Shown: positions 1 through 12,330, counted from the stretch's first letter. The stretch: 64,000 nucleotides of DNA from Sphagnum compactum (GCA_965153455.1 OZ234496.1:17724304-17788303), one strand, 5' to 3'. Numbers and translations are program-made. Notes: generated from the sequence alone by a model not told the origin.

Positions 1-2029
1 TCACAAAATTTTGTTCTTTGAAAAGAATATTTTTTAGAAATTACATGATTTTTAAATGCCAAGATGTTATGGTAATAACTAAAATGTAAAAATATAGAAA
101 TGATATCCGTGTACAATAAATTGTGCAATAAACAAGATGAATTGTCTTCATATGATATGTCATATTTGCATTAGGGATAAGGGTGACCAAACGCATTTAA
201 AAGACATACAAATCGTTTGATCTTATCAAGTTGTAATTGTTTTATAACTACACCTTCATCCCCTATCCTTTTCTACAATGTCAATAACAATTCAACATGT
301 TTCCACAGGTTACAAGATATTTTAAATTCATATAGAAAACAATCAACAATTCAAATACATTGAAAGGATTTTAGGATTTATCATCAATCAATTGTAACAA
401 GGACAATGTTGGTCATTTGCCCATATAATTAATGAGGCTCCAAATTGAGATTTTAACTAATGAATTTCCATAAACTTAACAAAAAAATCACAACTTGATC
501 CAATATACATAGAAGGATAATTGTTTTTTTAATAAAAAAGATTCATGCAAATGTGTTTCTATATATTTATGATATGAAAATTTGGATTATCACACATGTC
601 ATTATGCCAATAGATTGTTAGTAACCATTGATTTTGTGAAAAGGCATGCATAAATTATTTTAGTTCATTTATTCATATTATGTACAAAAGCTTGAAACAA
701 TGATCAAATGAAATTTTGCATGTATAATGTCTTGTAAACACTCATAAATCCTCATTCAATTTTTTAAAATTTTGATTTTATATGAAAAAAATTCAAATGT
801 GGATTAATTTCAAAGATAATATTATTTACATGTATACTTCTTGAAGCCATTATTTGATCATTTTCCTTTTGTACTATTGAATCTTCAAAAAAACAAATCT
901 TTTGTTTCAATTTTTTAAAAACAATTTAAGTATTTAGATCTTTTTCTTTCCTCTTTTGAAAAAGAAACATTCATATCATTTAAAACATGCTTAAATAAAG
1001 GTATAAGTGGGTTGTGCTATATAGTAATGTTGTGATGCATACAACTTGATCAAGTTCTCACAACACATATCAAAAAATATTTTTGGCTGAAAAGAAATGA
1101 GTTAAAAAAAACATTGATGAGAATATTACATCCTTCATGTTTTTGGTTTAGTATTTATTTTAATCATTTTGTTTCACATAATACATACATAATGATGTGA
1201 GCATCATGTGTTGCATAACATTTTAAATGAATGCAAACCACAATGAAGGAGAAAAAAAATGTGCATGTGCTCCAACATAAAAAACTTATGACAAAAAATG
1301 CTCCATCATAAATCACCATCTACATGATAAAAAGACAATTCTAATATTTTAAATTTTACGATCAATCTTCATTTTCATTTTGTGTTGGAAACACATTTTC
1401 ATTACCAAATTCATTATCAAATTTATTAATTCCCCTGGCCTTGTAGATACAGCTCCCAAATAATTGCAAGAAATCACACAAATTTGTACAATTCATGATT
1501 TATGAAACAAAAGAAATGAGTTGGGAAAAGTAAAGAAGGGGATTGAGTACCTTGAATAATATCAAAATGACTTTACATGCTAAATACAAATGCATTTTTC
1601 TATTCTCACTTTCTGCATTGTCATTTGTTCCTTTGTCAATAATTTTTTGAACAATGTCAACATATCCATATGAAGTTTAACCACACGACACATTTCCATG
1701 TTTAAATGACATCACATGTTGAAATAACTTTGATATAAATGAATTTTGATTAAAAATTTAATGATGATATGATGCAATGTATAACATGTAATAAGTCTTC
1801 CTTATTTGCACCAAGCCAAGGAAAGAACAAATTTTGCAAATATTTTTGAAATGCAAAACACTAATTGATTCCTAGTAGTGTATTTTGTGCCATTGGCCCA
1901 AGTGTAAACACATTCTTCATTTTTCAGCAATGTGAACACATTCAGGGCTGTCAACTCATTTTTCCTTCCAAACCCAATTCTGCAATTTGTTTGAATTTCC
2001 AACAACAAAATTTATTCCAAAATCAATAT
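1..2029. other. AT-rich intergenic DNA
   Basis: No gene, RNA or clear repeat structure is seen on either strand. The open frames at 1802-2155 on both strands have no coding character, and the plus-strand one runs into the tandem repeat that starts at 2030. Confidence 0.6.
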
Positions 2030-2420
2030 CTTCCACACCTTAGATTTGAAAATTATGAAATAAAGTCTATCAAATCTGACCTTGCCGAGGGCTTTCCAAC
2101 AACACTAAGAACACCTCCTAATTCCTATATAGTTTTCAATTTCGATTTTATTTAGTTTTCATTGAAAATTTTATTTAATAATCAATAGCTTCCACACCAT
2201 AAGTCCAAAGAACGTCAAACCAAGTCGATGCACCCCTACTCGTCTACAACTTTATAACAACACCAAGAATGCCCCCAACTTCCAATATAGTTTTTAGTTT
2301 CAATTTTATTTAATTCTCATTGAAAAAATGATTCAATAATCAATACCTTCCACACCATAGGTCCAAATTGTCTCAAATCAAGTTGATGCAATCCTACTCA
2401 TCAAGAGCTTTTTAAAGCTA
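2030..2420. repeat. Tandem repeat, ~158-bp unit, ~2.4 copies
   Basis: The block beginning CTTCCACACC recurs at 2030, 2189 and 2347 (spacing 159 and 158). Each copy carries the same order of sub-blocks: a match to 'CCAAC...CCTATATAGTTTT', a TTTTATTTA run, 'CTCATTGAAAA' and 'AATCAATA'. Copies are diverged by substitutions and small indels, so the array is old. No function is apparent. Confidence 0.75.
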
Positions 2421-3867
2421 TCAAGAGTGCAATATGAAGTATTGTGGTTTGGGAAATCTTAATATGACAAACAACAAAACAAAACAAACAACCTTGATTC
2501 ATAAATATATACATAATTGAGACACACAAAAAAATACAAATTACAAAAGACATTGTTCAATTCCATTCAAGAGAAATATATCCAGTGAACCACATCTCAA
2601 ATTGTCATAGTGACAACCACCATTGAACCCTATACTTGGTTCACCCAAACCAGTTTCCATTATCACGGTCATTGGAAGGATACGAATAATGTAAGAAACT
2701 ATAAACCTAACACTAAATGTACACTTTTATGAGAATATTATTAATACCTTAAAGCTACAAGAGGAATTTATCATCACATTCAAATTTACATTTTATATAA
2801 ATATAAATTTGAATATTCATGGTTAATAAATATGCAACTAAAAAAAGTAATAAACCCCCCTTCTTGGTTGGTTTCATGTAAACCCCAAATGTGGAAAATA
2901 TGGTCTCCTTACAACTACTGAAATACACACTCATACAAGAACGAATTCTCAACTACATATGTTCAACACCAATTTTTTTTATTCATTCACATGCACCACC
3001 ATTCTTTCCGTGTTGTGGGCATAAGTGGGGGGAACAGGGACACAAACATGTCCTCAAGGTCCTTCTAAAGCTTGGTGAGCTTTTCAGAGATCAAGAAGTC
3101 GTTGTGAATTATCATCAGCTGTTCTTTGCTATTTCTTAAGCCATCATGTATTTTTCTAAATCCTCCATCTCTTTGAACCATCAAAAAGGGTGAAGACATC
3201 AACCCAATTCTTGTAGCTTCTCTGTTGTGTATCCTTAACCCCTGGTAGTATTACATGCAAACACCATATTCTAGAAGAAAGAGACTTGCAAAACGAAACT
3301 ACATGAATTCCAAATTGCCTCTACATAATCCATGGAAACATTATTACAATTCAGAAAACATACCTTAAACCTTTTGGCACCCTCAAATTCAAGCACCATC
3401 CAAAATGGATGATCAAAAGACATATCACATAATTTAGAAAACAGGAAAAAAGATGAGTGAATCCAAGTTGTGTTAGATGCTCAACACATTCAGAAATATA
3501 ATTGCGACAATCCAATGAAATGATGTAGCATGCACCCAACAAACCGAGATTTTTCCTTTTTCTTTGCATAGGATGAATTTGTTGTAATTTTATTTTTCCA
3601 ATGTGTTTCCCACCAATTTCCCCCAAAAAAAACAAATTTCACATGTTCATGATTGCAATGTGAAATGGTTGTAGAAGTTGATCATCTCTGGTAGTGCACA
3701 ATAGTGCGGAGCCAAAGTAAATAGAGGATTCTTGAATATTTGTAACAAACTACTTTCATGCATTGCAAGCTCCACATATATGGCTCAAAAGTTCAGGAGG
3801 GGAGAAGCTGAATGATTGACCTCAAGAAAAACCCGAGATGTCGACACACTTGAAAGTCCAGACTCTG
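2421..3867. other. Intergenic, 3' flank of transporter gene
   Basis: No supported gene. The proximal part (about 3650-3867) should include the 3' UTR of the minus-strand transporter that ends at 3868; no canonical AATAAA was picked out with confidence. Short open frames at 2755-3139 and 3351-3635 resemble nothing known. Confidence 0.5.
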
Positions 3868-6063
3868 TTATTGCTCATTAAGCCTTTGCTTTGCAATCAA
3901 GCGAACTTTTGAAAGCAGTTGCTTTCGAGCTACAGCCTCATCCACGATGGACAACCCATCATGCCCAATCAAGTGTAAATCTTCTTCCTCAAGCTCAGGG
4001 TCATGTTTAGGATTGTTGTGAAGCCTGGGCAACACAGTCCCATTCTGATCATCTACATGCAAACTCCCCATCTCCAGTACAGAGGGGGAGATCCTGTGGT
4101 CGCTGTCCCGCTCGAAAAACTTGGCAATTTCTTCTAGAGTCTTCCCTTTTGTCTCTGGGCAATAGAAGTAAATGAAGAGAATGGACAATGCCGCGATCAA
4201 TGAGAAGAGGAAAAACACACCTGCAATCGTGATGGCATCCGCCAATGACAGGAATGTGAGAGCCACAGTGCCGCTTGCAAGTCGGTTCATGACAATTCCT
4301 AACCCCATAGCTTGCGCTCGCAGTTGCAGTGGAAAAATCTCTGATGTCAGAACCCAATTGATGGGCCCAAATCCTATGGAGAAAAAGGCAACATATGCAC
4401 AAATTGCTAAAATTGCAAGGATTGCTACAAATCCAGGGTTTTGTTGCACTCCTGCTGTGACTGGAAGATTATCGGAGCTGGGTTTTGGCACATGCAGGAA
4501 AACAAAACCAATGGCAAGTGTGAAGAGAGAGACTGTCATCCCAATTGCACTTGTGAAGAGAAGCGGTCGCCGGCCAATACGGTCAAGCCAGATGGTTGCA
4601 ACCAAGATGAATAGAGTCTTTGAGAATCCAACTGCCACTGTTGCTCCAAGAACTCCAGACTTCCCTGAGATACCTGCTTGGCTGAACACTGCAGGGCTAT
4701 AGTACACAGTGGCATCAATGCCAGAAGCTTGCTGGAAAAAATTTATGCCTAGGGCAACGATGAGCATTCGACGCACAGGTGGTGTTGGCCACAGAAGCTC
4801 CCGCCACACGCCCTCTCCTTGACTTTTTGAACCCTAATTCCATCACCAGAAAAAACCCTCCTCCTCAGCGCTCTATTCTAAGAACAGATAAGAAATCAAG
4901 AACAAAAGAAACAGGGGCAGGATTCTTGAGGCATACTGCATGCATGATGAAATTGTTGCCACTTGCATCATTCCACCCAGGTTCTGACTGTGCTCCATCC
5001 AATCCAGTAGACCTGACAAAGCCTGCAGCTCCCATGATCTCAACAAGGCGGGCACTTGCCTCTGCTTTGTCATATGATGTCTTCAGTAGCACATGCTCAG
5101 CTTCCTGAATACGGTTTTGTGTCACAAGCCAGCGGGGAGATTCTGGCATCAGCAGCACTGACAATGCAAGACAAATTGCAGGTACAGAGCCAGCACCAAG
5201 CATGAGGCGCCAGCTGAGGTATGCTGGCAATCCTGAGAGACAAAAGCTGACTATGTAGCCAAGGAGAATACCAAAGTTGATGAAAATCTCTGGGAGTGAA
5301 ACAAGGGAGCCACGGCTACTCGCAGGGGCAAGTTCAGCTGTGTAGACAGGGGCTATCATGAGTGCAAAACCAACACCAATCCCAGCAAGAACTCTGCCTA
5401 CCATGAGTACAGGAAAATTTGGAGCTAGACCCATGACTAGAGCCCCCAATAGAAAGAATAGGGCTGCCACAGCCATGGTCCATTTTCGACCAACTGCATC
5501 AGCAATCCGGCCTGCAGCCAATGCCCCTACAAGTGACACAATGTTCAAGGATCCCACCAGCACCTCCTCCTGCACTTCCTTGATGGCCAGATCCTCTTTG
5601 ATGAACAGTACTGCCCCACTGATCACACCAATATCTGAATTGCAACAACAGACAGGATATGATCACCAAACCCTTTTTTTCCCTTTCAGAGACTAGTAGA
5701 TCTAGCTACTCAAACCCATCATGAGAGAGATGATAACAGAGAAGAATACAACACAAAGGCAGAAATCAGGGTTAGAGTTTAAGTCAGCTCACCATAACCT
5801 AGAAGAATGGAGTTGAGGGAAGCTAAGAAGCTGATTCCAAGCACATACTTGTTGAAATTCTTCCACTGGCTTGTTTTGTTGCTGCTGCTGCTGCTGCTTT
5901 TTGGTAATGACTCTGCAGCCAGCAGCTTGTACTTCCCCACAAACTCTGTTTCCTGTTCCACCTCCACAAAGCCTCTTGGGCGGACCTCAGTTAGCCCCCC
6001 CTTCTTTTGCTCCCCATTCTCATGCACCCCTCCTGCTAGAGATTCCCTCTCATCATGTGCCAT
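3868..6063 (-). CDS. PLT: Polyol/monosaccharide transporter (PLT-type, MFS sugar porter), 3 exons
   Basis: A proton-coupled sugar or polyol carrier of the major facilitator superfamily, expected in the plasma membrane. Exons on the minus strand are 6063-5793, 5634-4937 and 4833-3868, joined by GT-AG introns of 158 bp (phase 1) and 103 bp (phase 0); all phases match and give 644 residues. The first intron splits the Asp codon after LLGY, before IGVISGA, where plant PLT genes also carry an intron. Visible family marks: DAVGRK near residue 139, PESPRW at 254-259, QQASGID at 357-363 (TM7), DRIGRR near 407, GPINWVLTSEIFP in TM10 and PETKGK at 549-554. Twelve membrane segments are implied. It is longer than typical PLTs (about 530 aa) because of an extended N-terminus with a Ser run near 69-74 and an approximately 80-residue charged C-terminal tail. 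Exact substrate cannot be told. If intron 2 is retained, translation stops within 20 codons after exon 2. Confidence 0.9.
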
Positions 6064-6392
6064 CTGTAAAACCCTCTTTTTTCTCTACTGCACAAGCTGG
6101 GAGATTGGAAACTAGCAACAACTTGCTGAATAACCCGGCAGTACAAGCTCAAGCATGTTTGCACTAAAAAAATGAGATCAGACCCAAAATTCAGAGATCT
6201 GAAATCTCAGTGCTGCAAGATTCTATGTCATCCCAGATCTGAACGAGGTCAGAACAAAGAGAAGTCCATAGGAAGCCGGAAACAAGGCGGTGCACCATTC
6301 CAGCACTGGAGATAAGCGCGTCCTGTTTACACAAAACAGGTATTTACACAGATTCCAAAGCTCCCTCCTTCTTCCTGGGATTCCAAGCTCCC

Positions 6393-6417
6393 CTTCTTCT
6401 TCTTCTTCTTCTTCTTC
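6393..6417. repeat. (CTT)8 microsatellite
   Basis: Perfect CTT repeat on the plus strand, read as GAA/AAG on the transporter's sense strand about 330 bp upstream of its ATG. Confidence 0.9.
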
Positions 6418-6640
6418 CTGCCACAAAATGGCAACAAGCTCATAGAACAAGTTGACCAAAACTCCCGTTTTGTTTCCAAAAATTAAACTATTACCCAGGC
6501 ACCAAAAATCTTAAGATTCAACAAGGCTGAAGAGAAAAAATTCAAGAGGAAAATCCTAGAGAAACTGCCTACAGTTCAGATCAAATGGATTTTGAGAGAG
6601 AGAGCACCCAAGCATTTCTAGAGAGCCTTGAATGAATCTT

Positions 6641-6840
6641 GAGGTTTGCGACCAAGAACTGAAATGCAAAAATAACCCAAACCCAATCGAGAAAAATGGG
6701 TCATGAGTGAGGTGAGATGAGCAGCAACCCAAAAAAACAGTCCATTCTTGACTGGAGGTTTGTGAGCAAGAAATGAAATGCTGAGAGAAAATGGCTCATC
6801 AGGGAAGAGAGATGACTAACGAGCCCAAAAAGTCCATGAA
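6641..6840. repeat. Direct duplication, 114-bp spacing
   Basis: 'GAGGTTTG(C/T)GA' followed by 'CAAGAA(C/A)TGAAATGC' occurs at 6641 and again at 6755; both are followed by 'GAGAAAATGG(G/C)TCAT'. Probably an old tandem duplication in the transporter's upstream region. Confidence 0.6.
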
Positions 6841-7156
6841 ACTAGGAAACCCACAAAGTTGCATTATTTTGGAGGAGAAGACGCGTGTTGTCTGCAACTC
6901 CGATCTTTAGAAAGTGCTGAATGACTAATACGAATTGAATTAGTTTAAAAGGAGTTTCCTTTTTTGGGTGTGCGAAAAATTGGGTTCTCCAACATTTGGT
7001 TGGCTCTGACCAGATTTAACAAGAGACTTTAGTATCCACGTACGTAGGATTTTGGGGTGAAGAAATTTTGGCTTGAACTTGGAACCGACGTGTTAGCAAC
7101 AGTTGGGGGACCTAGCTGTACTCTCTAGGATGCCATTCTTCTGTCGAATCCCTCTT

Positions 7157-7310
7157 GCGCTTGTGAATTTCCCTCCTGGAAAAGAGGAGGGATATTACAC
7201 CTGGTCTCTTTAAGAGTGCAAAGGATCTTACACCTCCTGAAGAGGGAGTAGGTGTAACATCTCTCTGACTCTTAAGGACTAGACATAAGAACCCTCCGTA
7301 TCCTACATCT
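7157..7310. repeat. Nested inverted repeat / hairpin
   Basis: The centre at 7228-7257 is a near-perfect palindrome (TTACACCT-CCT against GGAGT-AGGTGTAA, 6-nt loop). It is flanked by weaker outer arms that include TTTAAGAGT near 7209 and ACTCTTAAG near 7270. Likely a small foldback element; no target duplication identified. Confidence 0.45.
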
Positions 7311-8986
7311 TGTGATTTAAAAACGTTTATTGTAAGCTAAAGCCCAAGGTCACAGGCTTTACTAGTAGAAGGACCCATGTGAGGCGGAGCCAAGTATGGG
7401 CCCAATTCTGCTAAAGCTCTTAGAAAAAGGGAAAAAGGAGGCCGTTCCATTCACCAAAACACCATTTACCAAAATGCCTGCCAAACACCAAAGGCAAAAA
7501 ACTACATTCGGTAAAATGGCCTCCAGATAGGCTAAATAATCAGACCAAGTTTTTACGGGTTCACCATAACTTTCACCTTGTGCTTTATGATGGGGGGCCA
7601 TTCCTGAATTGGGCCGTGGGGTCAGACTTGACTAGGGCCCCTTATTTTGAGAACACCCAGACCCTGGGACTCTGTCCTACACAACCACCTAAGTTCTAAC
7701 CATGTTACAGACAGAGTTTGATCTTTCTCACGAGTATGATTGAAACATGCACCATGATATGCATGCAAGATGATGCTTTTGTGAAAAGAAGTGTTAAAAA
7801 AGTATCAAAACAGGACATACTAGTGTTCCATGTTGTTGTTCTCTGTACAGACCTTACTAGCCTTCAAGTCAACCATCACATTCTAATTTCCCATCTTTAC
7901 TTCCAACAATTTACAGGCTAAAAGAGTCACCACTTACCGCCAACCAAGTTGTGAATCTCTCTTATAGCCATTTTATACATATATATCTCTCTTATACATA
8001 GCCATTTTCAGGACCAGGCCTCTGATTTTCCTAATTGTGCAAATTGTGTAGCTGACCCCATCCTTCCACAAAAACTTAAGAGAATTTGTCTAGAATAGGT
8101 ATTTGGAGGTAACCTTACACAACGTTACTTTTTGTCCACAAGAGGCGGGCATTTCTAAAAGCAAAATCCCCATTCCTCCAAAATTATTTATTCATCCATA
8201 GAAGTGGGCATTTAACTTTTTGAAACACATACACTCTTTTTCACTTTTTTTCCCCCATGATCATGGGAAAAATGAAAAAAATCATGTATGTTTCTACCAA
8301 CGTGGGACAGGTATGTGCTTTCAACCATACGCAATGGACAAACAGGGCATAGATGAAAAATTGCATGTCAAGGCTATAGTGCCCAGGCTTTGTTCTAAGT
8401 TTTGAAAAACTAATCGCTTTAGGCATGCACATTGATCAAATTTTTTATTAACATACAAGCATGCATAATATGTATGAGTATGTGATATGCCCTTGCAACA
8501 TCAACTTGAGCATGTATATTAATAAAACCATGTTCAAAGTCAGCATGGCTAAAGAAAAACAACAAATGGCCATTTGTTTGCCCAAAATTACATAGAATAT
8601 TATCAATGACACATATAGGTGTGAAAAAATTTCATTCAACTTGAGACAATTGTTATTAAGTGAATGGTGAAGATTTAACATGACAAGATTATGACATTTG
8701 CTTAGTTTTGATCTTTAAATTATTTTTGGAGGGAAAGGATTTAGAATTTTGATTTTGATTGTGATGAAGGTTACAAGGATTATTTTTTTACACACACATA
8801 GACATAGTCAGAGAGTTGCTAGAGAAAAGAATAGAGAAACAATATGCAATTTTAGAGTTGTGTAGGGTTGTTAGATTTTCTTTTTTTTCTTTTTTGATTT
8901 GTACGCTTTTATACTATAAATGTTTCATATGTTCGATTATAAATTTAAAAAGTAATAGCATATTGATGAGAATAATAATTAACTTG
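7311..8986. other. Intergenic DNA
   Basis: No supported gene. Short open frames on both strands at 7362-8681 show no recognisable domains. Confidence 0.5.
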
Positions 8987-9140
8987 CACTACTACAAAAT
9001 GCGGGTGTAGTTCACTGGTCCTTGTTCACTAGACTAGTGAATTCACTACTTCTTCACTAGTCTTCGTTCATTACAACTAGTGAAATCACTCAAAATCCAA
9101 TGAAATCACTTGGCGTACAAAGACACCTTTTGTTGTAGTG
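8987..9140. mobile_element. CACTA-type MITE, 154 bp, TSD TTG
   Basis: It starts CACTACTACAAAATG and ends with the reverse complement of CACTACAACAAAAGG, so the termini match as inverted repeats beginning with CACTA, the hallmark of En/Spm (CMC) transposons. A 3-bp target duplication TTG sits at 8984-8986 and 9141-9143, the expected size. Inside are several CACTAGT/ACTAGTGA motifs in both orientations, like subterminal transposase-binding repeats. There is no coding capacity, so it depends on an autonomous CACTA element. Confidence 0.85.
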
Positions 9141-9143
9141 TTG

Positions 9144-9757
9144 AGTGGTTTAAATAACATATTGTATGTGATTTAAGTGTTATTATGTGTACAAGTTGAA
9201 TTATTTTGTTAATAGGTAGGGAGCAAATTTAAGTAAACTTTACACCTACCAAAATTCTTATACACATATGAACAATTGCAATGTGTCATTTAGAATTCTA
9301 CATTAATAATGTTACACCACTTACTAGTTATTAACAATAACTACACTTGAGCTGCATTTCAATTATAGTTTGTCTCCTTTCACATCCTTCTTAGGAATGT
9401 CCTTGAGTTCTTTTTAATTGCATATTGGAACAAAATGTGTTTTCAATTGACAATTACTTATTTCAAACCATACACATATAAAACAATAAAACCATATGAA
9501 ACAAATCAAACAACATAAATATTCAAAACATATTCATTGGACAAACATTGATATGATCACAAGACACCAATCAAAACAACACCATAAGATTCATATCATA
9601 CTCATTGCAAATGATACGATTTGACTTACTTACTTATCAAATGACTAGTTGACTTACTTACTTACTAACTTAGTTACTAGTTGATTGAAATCTTATAACA
9701 TTGAAACCTAAAACCCAACCATGAACAAAAAATGCACATCGTTGATTGTACAAGAAC
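9144..9757. other. AT-rich DNA with short ACTT runs
   Basis: No gene seen. Simple (ACTT)n-like clusters occur at about 9622-9680 ahead of the 112-bp array. Confidence 0.5.
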
Positions 9758-10261
9758 ATATGACCTAAAACAAATTTGACAAAGAGATTATGACAAGAAA
9801 ACTTAACACAAATAATTCAAAAACATTGCATATTGCCATTTGCTTGAAAATGGTAATAGAAACATAAAGACATATGACTCAAAATAGAATTAAATGACTG
9901 TAACAAGGAAACCCAACAAAACAACCCAAAAAAATTACACATTGCCATTTGCTTCAAAATGACAACAAAAATTCAAAAACATATGACCCAAAGTAAAGTT
10001 GATTAAGTGACTACAACAAGGAAACATAACACAAACAACCCAAAAAAATTACACATTACCATGTGTTCAAATTGTTAGCAAAAATCCAAAGACATATGAC
10101 CCAAAGCAAAATTGATTAAATGACCACAATAAGGAAATATAGCACAAACAATCCAAAAAATTACACATCACCATGCACTTCAAAATGGCAATAGAAATTC
10201 AAAAACATATGACCCAAAACAAAGTTAACTAACTTGAAAATGGTAACAAGAACATTGAGAC
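9758..10261. repeat. Tandem array, ~112-bp unit, ~4.5 copies
   Basis: Units begin with ATATGAC at 9758, 9872, 9981, 10094 and 10207 (spacings 114, 109, 113, 113). Each holds 'CAACAAGGAAA', 'AACCCAAAAA' and 'ACATTGCCATTTGCTT'-like blocks in the same order. It abuts the LTR-like sequence that follows, so it may be the tail of another element. Confidence 0.85.
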
Positions 10262-10269
10262 CCAAGCCC

Positions 10270-10592
10270 TATTGAAATTCAAGCTCAACTAGTTAGGTTT
10301 CATTAGTTACTGGAGTAAGAAAGTAATTAGGTTACTTTTACAAGGTTGAATTACTTTCTTTACTTATGTTAATTTGGTTATTTGTGGTTTGGTCTTTTAG
10401 TTAAATACCTTGGTGTTGATGGTTTGACTCTCTTTTCTTCATTGCACAAGTTTGTGTATTTCATGTGACAAGAACCTTGAGGAGTTCTTGATGTTATGTT
10501 CCATGTTGTGAGCATCGTGTTTTAGTTTCCTTTCAATAAAGATTTATGTTTGCACTTGACTAGATTTCCTATTTGTTAACATGGTATCAAAG
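10270..10592 (+). mobile_element. LTR 3' end with initiator-tRNA primer-binding site
   Basis: The sequence ending GTTAACA at 10580 is followed at once by TGGTATCAAAGCT, close to the TGGTATCAGAGC primer-binding site complementary to plant initiator Met-tRNA. Upstream are a possible TATA-like stretch (near 10400) and CAATAAAG at about 10535, as in an LTR R region. The LTR's left border is not resolved (roughly 10270). No gag or pol is recognisable downstream, so this is a decayed or non-autonomous (TRIM/LARD-like) copia or gypsy relic. Confidence 0.6.
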
Positions 10593-11469
10593 CTTAGGTT
10601 GTTTGGTAAGAAGGTTGAAAGAGATCTAGAGCTAGAAAGTCTTTAAAACTATAGGTTGAGAGTCTCTAATAATATCATAGGAGTTTGTCAAGTGCAAAAG
10701 ATAAACGAGAAAAGGAAAGAATGTGAAGAGAAAGAAAAGAAAAGAAGTGAAAGCAAATCAACATATTAAAGGTTGTGGAAGTTAGATCTTTAAATCTAAA
10801 TCTAAATCTATTATGAAAAGATCTTGGAGTGAAACTTGGAGAGATTATAAAAAATTATAAGACGTTTCTATTTTCAAATTTTCAAAAGAAAAGGATATAT
10901 TTTGTGAAACAAACTCCATTCTTGGTGGAAAAAATCCTTTTGATTGCATTCCAAGGATATGTTGAACTTGTGACACTTGTGTTGTTGCCTTATTTATTGT
11001 TACATTGATGATTGCCATAGGAACAATATAGGGCTCCATAATGGAGGATCATCATGTTGTAATCATTATAATGTATGTGAATTATAGGTGTTATTGGAGT
11101 GGCCTTTGTTGCACAAGTGTTCTTGGCATTGAACATGGGGTATTATGGTTATAAATAACTATATAGGAATTGAGTGAAATATCAAGGAATGTGGTCATCA
11201 AACATGAGGGAACCTTGACCTTGTGCAACAATTGTTTCAAATTCTTAACATGCAGAATTGGGGGTGTGCACATTATCATTGAAGTGGACATGAAATCTCA
11301 TGAGTGTGGTGGTTCATAAGTGGACCTATCATTCATGAATGCATCAACATATCAAAAACCACTTGATTAAGCACTAGTTCTTAATACCTTCATCCTTCTA
11401 TGCCCTTGAGAGGAGTAGTGCATGAAGTCTTCCTTGTGCAGCTGTCATCATCACCCAACTATGCCTCCA
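10593..11469. other. Putative internal region of the LTR relic, non-coding
   Basis: A purine-rich stretch (10680-10760) follows the primer-binding site, as in many retrotransposon leaders. No domain can be recognised afterwards. Confidence 0.35.
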
Positions 11470-12008
11470 CCTCCACCTCCTCCAGGTTGTTTGGTGGAGC
11501 ACCCCTTCCAAACTCACCTTCTCATGATGTAGGAAGAACTCCCTCTTTAAACTACATTGCTTTCTCATGATATGTCTAGCCCCCCAACAACCCAAATGTC
11601 ACAGTCTCATCATCAATCTTCATTTCTGTTCATTCCATCACACTCTACTCAACACTTTGGGAGATGAAAGAGAAGTCAACAACTATCTTTTTCCTCCTAG
11701 CTCCATGGAGATGCCGTTGTTATTGTCTTGCCCTAACCCTAATTGCTAGAAACTTATGAGAATCATCCCCTTCTTTGTACCTCCTTGTCCAACATGTTTA
11801 ACCAATTTCGCACAAGGATAAAATAACCCAATCTTATCTTAACCCGACCAACCTTCTTACCCCCTTATCCTAACTAGGCCATCCACCCCTCAAGTTTATT
11901 GAGATAAGGACACATGCCATATCATACCCCTTAAAATTAACCCAAAAACTTCATTAACTATTCTACCCTTCCTAATCAAAATTGAAGTAAGCTAATTTGA
12001 GCCCAACA
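11470..12008 (-). mobile_element. LTR-like dispersed repeat, copy A (inverted relative to 57.5 kb copy)
   Basis: Read on the minus strand it starts TGTTGGGCTCAAATTAGCTT at 12008 and aligns over at least 300 bp with the plus-strand sequence from 57516 (TGTTGGGTTCAAATTAACCT). Shared blocks include a GATAAGGACA segment, TGTTCGAAAC-like and GGGGGTA-like segments, CTAACCCTAA and CTCCATGGAG. TGTTGGG is a common LTR start. The far border is uncertain. Confidence 0.6.
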
Positions 12009-12099
12009 AACACCCCCCATCCCCGCCTTGATAATACCATAACCATTGTTTGTGTATGGAAATACGATCTGTAGCTTGCAATTCTAAGAAAGTATCTGT

Positions 12100-12330
12100 T
12101 ATCATGCAGTGTTGGGTGCATATTTGATTTTGTTAGTAACTGTGGGTTCCGATTCCAAATATTTTAAGATCAGAGAACCATGAGTGGTTTGGTTCCTGGT
12201 TTCTTGAACATAGAAATCAGAATCAAAGAATCACTGGTTCCATTTATTTCAAAAACCTCAAAGAACAACCAACAGCTAGTTTTCACGAAAAAACCAGTGG
12301 TTTTCTGGGCGGGTATTTAACCCTTTTTTC
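12100..12330 (+). repeat. Dispersed repeat with AGAACC/AAAGAA(C/T)CACTGG motifs, copy A
   Basis: It shares CAGAATCAAAGAA(T/C)CACTGG and several AGAACC/GGTTCT motifs with the reverse complement of 46030-46230. Both belong to a diverged repeat family rich in 'GGTTC' and 'ACCAGTGG'. Confidence 0.5.

Larger units (their letters stand above)
6064..6900 (-). promoter_or_regulatory. 5' leader and promoter region of the transporter
   Basis: This lies directly upstream of the transporter start codon. It contains a GAA/CTT microsatellite (6393-6417) that would sit in the leader or proximal promoter, and an imperfect 114-bp direct duplication (6641 and 6755). No unambiguous TATA box was fixed. Confidence 0.4.
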
